This document shows, one piece after another, positions 1 to 7,873 of a DNA stretch of 62,545 nucleotides. Source of the stretch: an uncultured bacterium (GTDB lineage Bacteria; Myxococcota_A; Polyangia; Polyangiales; Houyiibacteriaceae); NCBI GenBank assembly GCA_938024995.1, contig CALJDU010000035.1, positions 1 to 62,545 on the forward strand, read 5' to 3'. The position numbers and the translations under genes are program-made. The notes under the pieces are model-generated. The model was given only the letters and a program-made list of their open reading frames with translations. It ran no database searches and had not been told where the DNA came from. Each line of letters starts with the position of its first letter. Positions within the stretch are counted from its first letter, which is position 1.

Positions 1-1
1 C

Positions 2-724
2 GCCGATCGTCTCAAACTCAGTCTCGGACCAGAGCGAGCCAGGGAGCGCTTCACGAAGCTCACCGGGTGCAACACGACGCACCTCACCGACGACCAGCTC
101 GGTCTCCATCGACTCCCCCGCTTCGATTTCGCCATCGTCGACATGGCGCACTTCTCCTATGTGCACACGGAGACATTCGGCCACCAAGGCCAGCTCATCC
201 CGAAAGAGCTCGAGCTCACCGACATCGATGACTACACGCTTCACCTCCGCGCGAAGCTGTCGACCGTCGCGCCGCCAGCGCAAGCCGCGAACACGCAGAT
301 GCCGGAAGGCGAGTCGTCGCGCGTCATGAACATCACGTGGTTCATGCCCTTCGTCGTTCGGCTCGACCTCGCGTATCAGAGCGGCCTTCGCCACGTGATC
401 GTCAACTGCTCCACGCCGATCGACGGTGGGCGCGTTCAGGTCGTCCAGTTCCACTATCGCAGCGACGACGAGGCGACCGTTTCGACGGAACAGCTCATCG
501 CGTTCGAGTCAAAGATCGTGGCCGAAGATCGCGCTGTGCTAGAAGCGACCGATCCCCACGTAGAGCTCTTCGACTTTCAAGAGGAAGCACACATGCCGAC
601 CGATCGCGCAGGACTGATGATGCGAAAGAAGCTGGCCGCGGCCATCGCCGCGTTCGAAGCCGACACAACCCAAGCGACGCCACGCACGCGTGGTCACTTG
701 CCCGCTGCGCAGCCGACATGTTGA
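2..724 (+). CDS. Rieske-type aromatic-ring oxygenase, C-terminal part (5' truncated by window edge)
   Basis: The reading frame is open from the first bases, so the protein is cut by the window start; about 240 residues remain. The visible part resembles the C-terminal catalytic domain of single-component Rieske non-haem iron oxygenases (VanA/PaO-like). It has a beta-rich core (residues MNITWFMPFVVRL, VQVVQFHYR) followed by the typical end 'ESKIVAEDRAVLEATDP' and 'MPTDRAGLMMRKKL'. The Rieske Cys/His cluster would lie upstream and cannot be checked. Such enzymes hydroxylate or demethylate aromatic or sterol-like substrates using electrons from a separate reductase; the substrate cannot be predicted. 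The stop codon overlaps the start of the next gene by 7 bp, suggesting coupled translation with a small transporter. Confidence 0.75.
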   Translation, partial: ADRLKLSLGPERARERFTKLTGCNTTHLTDDQLGLHRLPRFDFAIVDMAHFSYVHTETFGHQGQLIPKELELTDIDDYTLHLRAKLSTVAPPAQAANTQMPEGESSRVMNITWFMPFVVRLDLAYQSGLRHVIVNCSTPIDGGRVQVVQFHYRSDDEATVSTEQLIAFESKIVAEDRAVLEATDPHVELFDFQEEAHMPTDRAGLMMRKKLAAAIAAFEADTTQATPRTRGHLPAAQPTC

Positions 725-1230
725 TCCCGACCTTGGTGGCGCTCGCGATCGGCATATGTGTCGGGTTGCAGCCCGTGACGAACGCGTCGGCGGCGAGCCA
801 GGTGGGCGTCGGACCGATCATGGTCGCCTCGAGCGCCCTGGTTCTGATCGCGTCGGTCGTCTTCGCGGTGGTCTCGCCCGGCAAGGCGAACTGGCCAGCG
901 CTCTTGTCGCTCCGACCCGATCTTCTGCTCGGCGGCGCGGTCTATGGATGCATCATTGTCTTCGGTGGGCTCTACGCGTTCCCGAGGCTCGGAGCGTCGC
1001 TTACGCTGGCGCTGATCGTCGCCGCGCAGTTTTGCGCAGGCGTGATGATCGACCACGACGGTCTTTACGACATGCCGACCCGCCCCATGTCGGGCGTGAA
1101 GTTCGCGGGGCTAGCGTTGATCCTCGCGGGGGCGTGGTTACTGCGGCCGACCAACAATGCCCCCGAACCAACCCACAACGTCGAGTCCATCGCGGGCGAT
1201 TCGATCACGGGCGCGACGCCCAGTTCCTGA
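718..1230 (+). CDS. DMT-superfamily small transporter, YdcZ/DUF606-like
   Basis: A 170-residue integral membrane protein with about five hydrophobic helices. The first helix includes GICVGLQPVTNASAAS, matching the G-x3-Q-x3-N pattern of the DUF606/YdcZ half-size DMT transporters. Later landmarks are GGAVYG, a helix with PRLGASLTLALIVAAQ, the loop MIDHDGL and a final GLALILAGAWLL helix, in the family's order. The start ATG at 718 overlaps the TGA of the upstream oxygenase gene (ATGTTGA), so the two are likely co-translated; the transporter may move the oxygenase substrate or product, which is inference. The polar C-terminal tail of about 25 residues is longer than usual. Substrate is unknown. 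Confidence 0.75.
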   Translation: MLIPTLVALAIGICVGLQPVTNASAASQVGVGPIMVASSALVLIASVVFAVVSPGKANWPALLSLRPDLLLGGAVYGCIIVFGGLYAFPRLGASLTLALIVAAQFCAGVMIDHDGLYDMPTRPMSGVKFAGLALILAGAWLLRPTNNAPEPTHNVESIAGDSITGATPSS

Positions 1231-1243
1231 GAGAGCTCGTTTC

Positions 1244-1714
1244 CTAGAAGTCGGCCTCAAGAACGCACGCATCGGTCATCACTCGGACGGACCCCGCGCT
1301 GAAATCGAACTCGAGCGTGACGGTCGTGCCGGACATCGCGATACACTGACACGAGGCGTTCAACGTACACGCGCTCGGGTTCCCTTCGGGGTCGGTCAGC
1401 GTGAGCGTCGTGCCGCTCTGCGCGATGGAGATGGCCCGCCCCTCGAGCGCCCCCGCGACCCCCGAACAGTCGCCGGAGACCAACCGCTCTTCGCCGAAGG
1501 TGATCCGGGTCGGTACGCTGCACATGCCGGCGCAGTCGGGCGAGCCGGCGCAGCCGCTGTCATCACAGTCAAACGCGCCGTCACCATCGTTGTCAGCGCG
1601 GTCGGTGCAATCGCCCGCGACCTCACCTTCCGCAGCGCCCCCGCACGCGAGCGCGAAGATCGCGATAAGCACGACGACGATTCTCTTTATGGACCCATCC
1701 ACCGAGTAAGGCAT
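1244..1714 (-). CDS. Small Cys-rich lipoprotein, hypothetical
   Basis: The chosen start is the ATG at 1714, which places a signal peptide (KRIVVVLIAIFALAC) directly at the N-terminus; an upstream TTG would add 12 residues without improving it. The lipobox FALAC predicts a lipid-anchored Cys. Immediately after comes a low-complexity Asp/Cys segment of the type CTDRADNDGDGAFDCDD, common in secreted myxobacterial proteins and often proposed to bind calcium. The remaining 90 residues look like a small beta-sandwich with paired cysteines (ACTLNASCQC). No enzyme motif is visible. It converges with the YdcZ-like gene, leaving 13 bp between stops. Confidence 0.65.
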   Translation of the reverse strand: MPYSVDGSIKRIVVVLIAIFALACGGAAEGEVAGDCTDRADNDGDGAFDCDDSGCAGSPDCAGMCSVPTRITFGEERLVSGDCSGVAGALEGRAISIAQSGTTLTLTDPEGNPSACTLNASCQCIAMSGTTVTLEFDFSAGSVRVMTDACVLEADF

Positions 1715-1796
1715 GGCCGCGATACTCAAATTGGGTACGCGCAACGTCAAGCGCCGCGCCTACCTAGCTTGCTGGGAAGCGTCCGCCGCGAACGCT

Positions 1797-2894
1797 TCAA
1801 GCACGACCCTCACTCGACCCTCGGCGAAGCACCGTCACCGCGGCTCCCGGGACCTCAGCGCGGTAGCTGTTGCCGGTGACTCGGTAGTCGCCGAACGTGA
1901 CCGCGCTGGTCCGAAACGGGAGCGCGGTACCAAACGCGTGCATCGCGAAATCGATCGGGTACGTCTCGTGCTCGATCGCCTCCCACTCGGTCCCGGTCGC
2001 GACGTCGTCGAGACGAAACACCTTCACGACGAGCTGACCCGAGCCGCCGCTCTCATGAATCGTGACTCGCCGCGCGATCACCGGATCGACACTGAGAAGA
2101 TCGACCACGAAGGGTTCGCGTTCAGACGGCGGCAGCGGCACGCGTCGCACCTGCCCGCCCGTGATGATCGACAGCGCCGACGAGCTCTCGCCTTCGAGAG
2201 CGAAGAGCCGCCCCGTACGTTCGTCGATCTCAAGGGTGCAGGCGCCGCTGATCCCGGTCTCCGCGACGAGCGTTGGTTCAAAGTTCGGTCCCTCGCTCGC
2301 CAGCTGAAACACGCGACACTCACGGTCGAGCACAAATGCGTCGCGTGGGCTCATCGCGATCGTCTTCTGCGAATACGACATGTACTCGTTCCCCGAGAGC
2401 GCGGCCCATGCGTCACCTTCGCGATGAAGCAGCTGACCATCGGACCATACGTAGATCTCATCGCCGGTCACCGCGATCCCCTGCGCGACCGGAGCTTGCC
2501 CTCGCTCGCGAAGCCCGTGTGCGCTCAACTCGAAGAGCGCGCCTTCGCGATCTTGAAAGAGCACTCTCGTTCCCGTGCGCGCGAGCCCCTCCTCGAGGCT
2601 CACCGGCCGACGACGCGGGTGGGTGTACTGACGCCACTGGTCACCGTGACGAACGAACGTCATCGCGGGAGAGAGCAGCGCGAAGTCTCCACCGACCATG
2701 GCGACCGCGTCCGGGCGGAACGATCCACACGACTCGCACGATGGATGATCGCGAACAGACTCCATCGACTGAAGCGTCTCCCGCGCGTAATCCACCGGAG
2801 GCGCCTCGCTCGAGACCACGTCCTCATTCGGCGCTGGGACGTGTGATGCTCCGCACCCCATCGCGAGGATCACGAGAACGGCTCTGTGACACAT
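1797..2894 (-). CDS. Secreted lipoprotein with propeller-like repeats, hypothetical
   Basis: The start was set at the ATG at 2894 because it gives a compact lipoprotein signal (MCHRAVLVILAMGC, lipobox AMGC); the frame stays open 38 codons further upstream but that part has no signal character. The mature 350 residues contain many short beta-strand patterns such as DEIYVWSDGQLLHREGD and RLFALEGES, repeated at intervals of 40-50 residues, suggesting a beta-propeller. No catalytic signature was recognised. It is divergent from the lipoprotein gene at 3007, so the two start regions share about 110 bp. The function is unknown. Confidence 0.6.
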   Translation of the reverse strand: MCHRAVLVILAMGCGASHVPAPNEDVVSSEAPPVDYARETLQSMESVRDHPSCESCGSFRPDAVAMVGGDFALLSPAMTFVRHGDQWRQYTHPRRRPVSLEEGLARTGTRVLFQDREGALFELSAHGLRERGQAPVAQGIAVTGDEIYVWSDGQLLHREGDAWAALSGNEYMSYSQKTIAMSPRDAFVLDRECRVFQLASEGPNFEPTLVAETGISGACTLEIDERTGRLFALEGESSSALSIITGGQVRRVPLPPSEREPFVVDLLSVDPVIARRVTIHESGGSGQLVVKVFRLDDVATGTEWEAIEHETYPIDFAMHAFGTALPFRTSAVTFGDYRVTGNSYRAEVPGAAVTVLRRGSSEGRA

Positions 2895-3006
2895 CGCAGA
2901 AGAGTAGCGGGCCAACGTCCGCGGAACATCCGAATGAAACGTGTTCGTCACGCGATCCACTTGGTCCCGAGTCGCTCCGCTACCGTTCTGATGGTAAGCA
3001 GCCCGC

Positions 3007-4005
3007 ATGCGTAGAACTCAGCTGCTCATCCTCTCTCTGTTCGTGCTCGGCGCGTGCGCGTCCGAGACCCCCGAATTCGAACCGACCGTAGACGACCCTG
3101 CGGTCGACACCGCGGTCGCCGCCGCCAAAGCCGATGGCGCTTTTGGTGCGCGCGACATCAGCGTGGGCGACACGGTGACCGGCGAGACGTCGGGCGATGG
3201 CCTCGTGCTCTTCACCTTCGACGCGGAAGCGCTCGACCAGATCCAGATCGAGGTCACGCGAACCTCCGGCGACCTGCGCCCCGCGGCCTACCTCTTCGAG
3301 GGCGTCGAGAACCAGCTCTACCCCGACGACTTCGACGCGTCCTCGGACAACGTCCGCTTGAACTACAGCCTCGACGTCACCGGCGAGTACTACATCGTCG
3401 TGCGCGCGTACCGCGGCGAGGGCGCGGGAGAATTCTCAGCGACCGTTTCCTGCGTGGGTGGACCTTGCGCCGGCGGCAGCCGGCTCACCGGGCTCGCGCG
3501 CGCGGACCAGTGCTTGATGCGCGCCAGCGACTGCGCCCTCCGTGAGGTTCCTTCGTACGGCGGTCGCGTCGGCGAGGTCACCGCGGCGCGGATCCTCGAC
3601 GAGTGCCTCGCGGAAGAAGGAAGCGACTGCACCGATGCGTGCGACGCCCACCCGCAGCTCGACCGCGCTTGCGATGTCATCAAGTTCGAGCTCACCTTCC
3701 TCGCGGACCAGAGCCGCGGATGCCTGGTCGGCGCGAGCTACTGTCTCGACGCCTGCAACGAGGCCTCATTCTACGGCTACGGTGAAGAGGACTACTTCAC
3801 CTCGGCGACCTGCTGGGACGGACATCAGGGCGACAGCAGCAGCGCAGAAGGCAACTGTGTCGACTACTACGCGGGCCTCGTGGATTGCGGCGGCAGCGAC
3901 TACGAAGGCGACACCTACGACGGTTGCGTGGCGCTGTGCGAGGCGACTGACGGAGCGTGGGACGAAGGCCCTTGGGACTCGTGCATCGACTACTGCGACG
4001 CCTAG
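3007..4005 (+). CDS. Lipoprotein with PPC-like domain and Cys-rich C-terminal half
   Basis: A 332-residue protein with a lipoprotein signal (lipobox LGAC at Cys17). Residues about 45-160 read as a bacterial pre-peptidase C-terminal (PPC-like) beta-sandwich: a 'GDTVTGETSGDGLVLFTF' opening, repeated aromatic/acidic strands and 'GEYYIVVRAYRGEGAG', typical of this module in secreted enzymes. Here no protease domain follows; instead about 170 residues contain more than a dozen paired cysteines (CLMRASDC, CTDACDAHPQLDRAC, CSSR-less helical segments), probably disulfide-rich. A strong hairpin terminator lies 20 bp after the stop. The role is probably surface binding or structural. Confidence 0.7.
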   Translation: MRRTQLLILSLFVLGACASETPEFEPTVDDPAVDTAVAAAKADGAFGARDISVGDTVTGETSGDGLVLFTFDAEALDQIQIEVTRTSGDLRPAAYLFEGVENQLYPDDFDASSDNVRLNYSLDVTGEYYIVVRAYRGEGAGEFSATVSCVGGPCAGGSRLTGLARADQCLMRASDCALREVPSYGGRVGEVTAARILDECLAEEGSDCTDACDAHPQLDRACDVIKFELTFLADQSRGCLVGASYCLDACNEASFYGYGEEDYFTSATCWDGHQGDSSSAEGNCVDYYAGLVDCGGSDYEGDTYDGCVALCEATDGAWDEGPWDSCIDYCDA

Positions 4006-4024
4006 GCGATCCTCTCTCTTCCTG

Positions 4025-4054
4025 AAAAACGCGCCCGCGGAGGGCGCGTTTTTT
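4025..4054. terminator. Rho-independent terminator, likely bidirectional
   Basis: A hairpin AAAAACGCGCCC / GGGCGCGTTTTTT with a four to five base loop follows the lipoprotein gene ending at 4005. A T run follows on the plus strand and an A run precedes it, so the structure can also serve the leftward microprotein gene ending at 4083. Confidence 0.85.
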
Positions 4055-4082
4055 CGTCCGTCCCGCTCCCGGCGTGTCGTGG

Positions 4083-4238
4083 TCAGATCCCCATCCAGGC
4101 GTCCCACATGTTGAGCCCAAAGAACAAGAACCCGCAGCCCGCACAAACGGTCACGATGAACATCAGCGCGATGCCAGCGCCGATCGCGACCGCGACTTTG
4201 CCCGAGTTGTCTTGACGCGGCGCTTCTCCGCGATTCAT
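4083..4238 (-). CDS. 51-residue single-pass membrane microprotein
   Basis: A short frame starting with ATG at 4238 and ending in TGA encodes 51 residues. The N-terminus is polar and charged (MNRGEAPRQDNSGK). It is followed by one long hydrophobic segment (VAVAIGAGIALMFIVTVC, then AGCGFLFFGL) and a Trp-rich end (MWDAWMGI). This is the layout of small membrane proteins. It begins 13 bp after the stop of the leftward STAS-like gene, so the two look like an operon, and it ends just before a bidirectional terminator. No homologue was recognised. The clean N-polar/TM pattern and the operon position are the support; the protein is short, so the call is tentative. Confidence 0.55.
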   Translation of the reverse strand: MNRGEAPRQDNSGKVAVAIGAGIALMFIVTVCAGCGFLFFGLNMWDAWMGI

Positions 4239-4251
4239 CGCGCGACTCGCT

Positions 4252-4722
4252 TCACCACGACGACCCCGAACGGCGCGCCGCGTTCGTTCGTTCGACTCTC
4301 GCGACCGCGTTCGCGAGCGCTTCCCGCGCGAACGCCAACGCAGATTCCAGATCAGAAACCATGGTGTACGGATAGACGGGCGGTGAGAGCCAAAAGATCG
4401 CCGAGATGACGCCGCGCTGGAGCGCGTCCTTCACGATGATCGCCGACACGGCGCAGTGCTCGGCGTCCTTTGTGGCGATCGCGCGCTGATGCTCGGCGTA
4501 GAGGCTGCGCATCGACGAGTCGACGGTGGAAGCACGGAGCTGAGAGAGATCCGTGATGACCGCGAATGGCCCATTGACGTTGTCCGCGAACTTCCGCGCG
4601 CACGAGATGTAGTCCCGTAGCTGCGCTTCGTTGAACTCCCTAGGCGGGGTCTGAAGAATCAGGCGCGGTTCGTACCACTCCACCCACGGGTGGAGGTACT
4701 CAGGAAGTGGGGGAAGTCCCAA
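4252..4722 (-). CDS. STAS-like (SpoIIAA/SEC14-type) domain protein
   Basis: A soluble protein of 156 residues whose pattern resembles single-domain STAS-like proteins: strand WYEPRLILQTPP, helix FNEAQLRDYISCARKF, strand FAVITDLSQLRAS, a helix over SMRSLYAEHQRAIA, strand SAIIVKDALQ and a final amphipathic helix ESALAFAREALANAVARV. No signal peptide. A similar fold is seen in the product at 35513. Such proteins usually act as small regulatory or sensory modules. The start is uncertain: the longest form begins with TTG at 4722, while a GTG at 4683 lies inside a perfect hairpin. Neither has a convincing ribosome site. It is probably co-transcribed with the 51-residue membrane protein downstream. 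Confidence 0.55.
   Translation of the reverse strand: MGLPPLPEYLHPWVEWYEPRLILQTPPREFNEAQLRDYISCARKFADNVNGPFAVITDLSQLRASTVDSSMRSLYAEHQRAIATKDAEHCAVSAIIVKDALQRGVISAIFWLSPPVYPYTMVSDLESALAFAREALANAVARVERTNAARRSGSSW
4678..4695. promoter_or_regulatory. Perfect 8-bp hairpin near the STAS-like gene start
   Basis: CTCCACCC and GGGTGGAG form a perfect inverted repeat with a two-base loop. It spans the alternative GTG start at 4683 of the leftward STAS-like gene, so in the mRNA it could hide the start. It may also be chance in GC-rich DNA. Confidence 0.3.
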
Positions 4723-4809
4723 GGGGGAAGAGTAGCGAACGGAACCCGATGCGTCATCGCGCCAACGCGCTGAGCACGTGATGGTCAGTGAGGGATGTAT
4801 CTTTGAACG

Positions 4810-5664
4810 ATGCCGTACAATCCGCGCACCTCGACAGCGCTCATCTTCATGCTCACGTGGATCGTTGGGTGTGTCGAACCGCCGCCGCTCTTCGAGCTCG
4901 ACGTCGACGGACTACGTCGCGCGTATCGACTCGCGGTGCCGACGATGCCTCCTGCTGGTGAGATGCCGTTGCTCCTCGTCTTTCAAGGCGGGGACGGGGG
5001 TGACGCGCCCTTCCCGCAAGAAGAAGAGTTCCGCGCGCTTGGCGAGTCGGAGGGTGTGCTCATCGCGCGCCCGATCGCGCGTCAGCTCGACGGCAACGAA
5101 GGCGCGTGGCTCCTCAACGCGGACGCCACGTCGAGGCGGGATCTGGAGTACGTCGAGGCGGTGATTGAGGACATCGCGGCGCGCCACCCAGTTGATCGCG
5201 CGCGGATCTACGCGACCGGCTACTCGCTTGGGTCCATGTTTACCTACGAGCTCGCCTGCCACCTGAGCACCCGGTTCGCAGCCATCGCGTCGTTCGCCGG
5301 GACCATGCCTGTGTCGGCTTCCTGTGAACCCGAAGAGGTCGTCCCGATCATGCACATCCACGGCGTGAACGACGGCATCATTCCGTACGCCGAGACCTGG
5401 AACTGGAAGGACTGGGACGCGGTCGGCGCGATGCGCGACGTCCCGAGCCTCGTCACCTTCTGGAAAGACACGTACGAGTGCTCCTCGCGCGAGGAGCGAC
5501 CTAGCGCGTCATCGACACACATCGTTTATGGCGACTGCGCAGAGGGCGCACGTGTCGAGCATCACCAGCTCTCGCGAGGTGGCCATTTCTGGCCTGATGA
5601 AATCGACGGGACCTCAACTCACGAAGCGATCTGGCGGTTCGTGTCTTCGTTCTCGAAGCGCTAG
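4810..5664 (+). CDS. Lipoprotein esterase, LpqC / PHB-depolymerase-like alpha/beta hydrolase
   Basis: A 284-residue protein with a signal ending in the lipobox IVGC (Cys21). The body matches the polyhydroxybutyrate depolymerase/feruloyl esterase (LpqC) family: 'PLLLVFQGGDG' oxyanion strand, nucleophile elbow GYSLGS with Ser139, 'MHIHGVNDGIIPY' with acid Asp188, and 'GGHFWP' with His259. Length is normal for the family. It should hydrolyse short-chain or aromatic esters outside the cytoplasm; the natural substrate is unknown. It is transcribed rightward with the propeller lipoprotein at 5721 after a 56-bp gap that contains a GTAGCC/GGCTAC hairpin without a T run. Confidence 0.8.
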   Translation: MPYNPRTSTALIFMLTWIVGCVEPPPLFELDVDGLRRAYRLAVPTMPPAGEMPLLLVFQGGDGGDAPFPQEEEFRALGESEGVLIARPIARQLDGNEGAWLLNADATSRRDLEYVEAVIEDIAARHPVDRARIYATGYSLGSMFTYELACHLSTRFAAIASFAGTMPVSASCEPEEVVPIMHIHGVNDGIIPYAETWNWKDWDAVGAMRDVPSLVTFWKDTYECSSREERPSASSTHIVYGDCAEGARVEHHQLSRGGHFWPDEIDGTSTHEAIWRFVSSFSKR

Positions 5665-5720
5665 GTTCGACGCGTAGCCAAGCGCTTGCGAAGGGCTACA
5701 CGCGACGATAGACCGACTTC

Positions 5721-7442
5721 ATGCGTACCCCTTTCTTTGGACGAGCGGTTCCGACCTTCGTCTTGCTCGCGGCCTTCGCCGTCGGTTGTCCCAGCCCGCC
5801 TCCCACGCCGAGCGACGCGCTCTCGGTGGAGCCGCTCTTCACGGCGGACGAGAGCGCCGGCTGCTACTACGCCTCGCCGCTCCGGATCACGTCACAAGGC
5901 CAGGAGAGCATCTTGATGCTCGACCGGCTCGGGGTCTTCCGCGCGTTTGATCCGAAGACGGGTGCGCTGAACTGGCAGGCTTCCCTCCCCGCTGTTCCCG
6001 AAGGCGCAGGCGAGCTCCGCGCGCTGACCACACCGGCGATCGTGGACGGCCTCGTCGTGGTGGGCTGGCAAGCGTTTCGAACCCACCACTACATGGGCGT
6101 GCTCGACCTGGAGACCCGCGCGATGGCGCTCGAGTACCCGATCATCGAGCTGGGCGGTTCTGTCCCGAGCTTTGACGGTTCCGAAGAGGTCCGCTTCCGC
6201 GCTGACAAGCAGTACATGCGCGGCATTGTTCGCCACCTCCCGCGCGACGGAGAGCCGCTCGGGTACGTCTACCTCTCGCTCGGCAATGCGCCCAACTCGT
6301 CGCCGCACCACGGCTGGATCTTCGAGATCAGCCTGGACGCCTGGAAGCGCGGCGAAGAGCCAGTCCTGAACCGGCTCGCGACCACCGCGGACAACGACTG
6401 CGGCCCGGAAGGAAGCCCGGATCCCGGACTGTGCGGTGGAGGCATCTGGAACGCGGCCGGCATTCAGTTCACCAAGGACGAAGACGGGGAAGACGTTCTC
6501 TACTTCGCGACTGGCAACGGGCGCACAAACTTCAACCGCGGAAGCTTCGCGAACACCTTGATGCGCGTTCGGCCTGGGCTCGACTTTGACCCTGGCTGCG
6601 ACGAGGCGCTCTGCGAAGACTACGACGAGATCAACCCAAGCGAGGCCTGTCTGGCCTCGTGTGAGAACGTCTTCACGCCGCGCTTGATGCCGGGTGAACC
6701 CATGCTTCAGCCAGAGGACGGTGGCTGCGACGGGCTCACGTTCACCGAGTGCTACCGTAAGCTAGACGCCGATCTGGGCGCCAACGCGCCGCTCCTGGTC
6801 GACCTCCCATCCGGGAGGAAGGTGTTCGTTCAAGCTGGTAAAGACGGCGCGCTCTACTTGGTCGACAGCGAGCGCATGGGTGTGATGCACCAACGCCTGC
6901 AGGTGATGGACTTCTGCGGCACCCCCGACGACGGCTGCTACGCGTTCTGGCTCGGGATGTTCGTCACGCACCCGGCGGTCACCTACGTCGACGGTGACCC
7001 GATCGTGATCTTGGCCTCGAACATGGCGGACACCACCCATCCTTCGGGGATCACGGCGGTCCGCGTAAAAGAGGACGGCGACGACTTGCAGATGTCGATC
7101 CTCTGGCAGGTCCCGGACTTTGATGATGACTTCGCGAAGGACGTCTTCCGGAGTCACCCCGGTCGTCCCGTCATCTACGAGCACGACGGCGAAGCGTATG
7201 TCTTCGTGGTGGAGACCCGACGTGGCCGCTCCACCCCACCGCCCGGAACGCTGTGGGGCGTACGCGTGAGCGACGGCGAGCTCATCACGCGCATCGCGCT
7301 CGAAGACGCAGGGCAACGCTGGAGCCTCCCGCTCATTCATGACGACGTCATGTACGTCGGCGTGTGCGACGCCCGCGCAGGGGACGTGCCGGAAGATGAG
7401 CGCGGTCTGTTGCAAGCGTTCTCGATCGCGGGGAACCCATGA
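5721..7442 (+). CDS. Secreted PQQ-like beta-propeller lipoprotein
   Basis: A 573-residue protein with lipobox AVGC (Cys23). Blades of a PQQ-like (WD-type) propeller are visible: 'VFRAFDPKTGALNWQASLP', 'GLVVVGWQAF', 'VFVQAGKDGALYLVDSERMG' and 'VSDGELITRIALEDAGQRW'. Pairs of cysteines (residues around 215-235, 285-320, 390-400) suggest extracellular disulfides. The pattern resembles quinoprotein dehydrogenases, but the catalytic calcium/PQQ ligands cannot be assigned, so enzyme function is not claimed. The stop overlaps the ATG of the Kazal-like lipoprotein by 4 bp (ATGA), implying coupled translation. Confidence 0.7.
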   Translation: MRTPFFGRAVPTFVLLAAFAVGCPSPPPTPSDALSVEPLFTADESAGCYYASPLRITSQGQESILMLDRLGVFRAFDPKTGALNWQASLPAVPEGAGELRALTTPAIVDGLVVVGWQAFRTHHYMGVLDLETRAMALEYPIIELGGSVPSFDGSEEVRFRADKQYMRGIVRHLPRDGEPLGYVYLSLGNAPNSSPHHGWIFEISLDAWKRGEEPVLNRLATTADNDCGPEGSPDPGLCGGGIWNAAGIQFTKDEDGEDVLYFATGNGRTNFNRGSFANTLMRVRPGLDFDPGCDEALCEDYDEINPSEACLASCENVFTPRLMPGEPMLQPEDGGCDGLTFTECYRKLDADLGANAPLLVDLPSGRKVFVQAGKDGALYLVDSERMGVMHQRLQVMDFCGTPDDGCYAFWLGMFVTHPAVTYVDGDPIVILASNMADTTHPSGITAVRVKEDGDDLQMSILWQVPDFDDDFAKDVFRSHPGRPVIYEHDGEAYVFVVETRRGRSTPPPGTLWGVRVSDGELITRIALEDAGQRWSLPLIHDDVMYVGVCDARAGDVPEDERGLLQAFSIAGNP

Positions 7443-7813
7443 CGCGGTGGTGCGCCCTCCTCGGCCTCTCGCTCGCGCTCGGGATCATTGGGTGCGGAGA
7501 TGACGACGACACCGCGACCGACAGCGCGATGGACAGCGCGATGGACGTCTTGAGCGACGCGCCGGAGCGGAACGACACCGCAGACCCGCCTGAGAGCTGT
7601 ACCCCGAGCGGGCTCTCCTGCCCAGGCGACGAGCTCTGTCTGCGCGGCGGCCGCTGCGAAGGTCCCGGCATGTGCATGACGCCTCCGACGGATTGCCCAA
7701 CTCCAGAACCGGGGGACGAAGTCTGCGGTTGTGACGGAACCCGCTACGCGAGCACCTGCTTGTCGAACCAAGCGGGGGTCGACACCGCGTTCGACGACAC
7801 GCCCTGTCTCTAA
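7439..7813 (+). CDS. Small lipoprotein with Kazal-like domain
   Basis: A 124-residue protein: signal peptide with lipobox IIGC (Cys19), an acidic linker (GDDDDTATDSAMDSAMD) and a Cys-rich C-terminal half. The end, CGCDGTRYASTC then LSNQAGVDTAFDDTPC, follows the Kazal-type serine protease inhibitor pattern (VCGxDGxTYxNxC...). A reactive-site loop cannot be assigned with confidence. In myxobacteria many such domains are fused to surface proteins and may be structural. It starts inside the stop of the propeller gene and ends in a hairpin at 7810-7835. Confidence 0.7.
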   Translation: MTRWCALLGLSLALGIIGCGDDDDTATDSAMDSAMDVLSDAPERNDTADPPESCTPSGLSCPGDELCLRGGRCEGPGMCMTPPTDCPTPEPGDEVCGCDGTRYASTCLSNQAGVDTAFDDTPCL

Positions 7814-7835
7814 CAGGCTGCTCGCAGCCCGTTAG
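7810..7835. terminator. Hairpin between convergent genes, terminator-like
   Basis: CTAAC-A-GGCTGC, loop TC, GCAGCC-C-GTTAG forms an 11-bp stem with one mismatch. It overlaps the stop codon of the Kazal-like gene and sits before the convergent hydrolase gene. There is no T run, so termination is inferred only from position and stem. Confidence 0.5.
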
Positions 7836-7873
7836 ACGTCTCCGTCCCATCCGCGAGGCCGCGCGCTCGGTTG

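Noticed and set aside
5671..5704. GTAGCC/GGCTAC hairpin as terminator
   Set aside because: No T run, and the two flanking genes run in the same direction; left only as a note.
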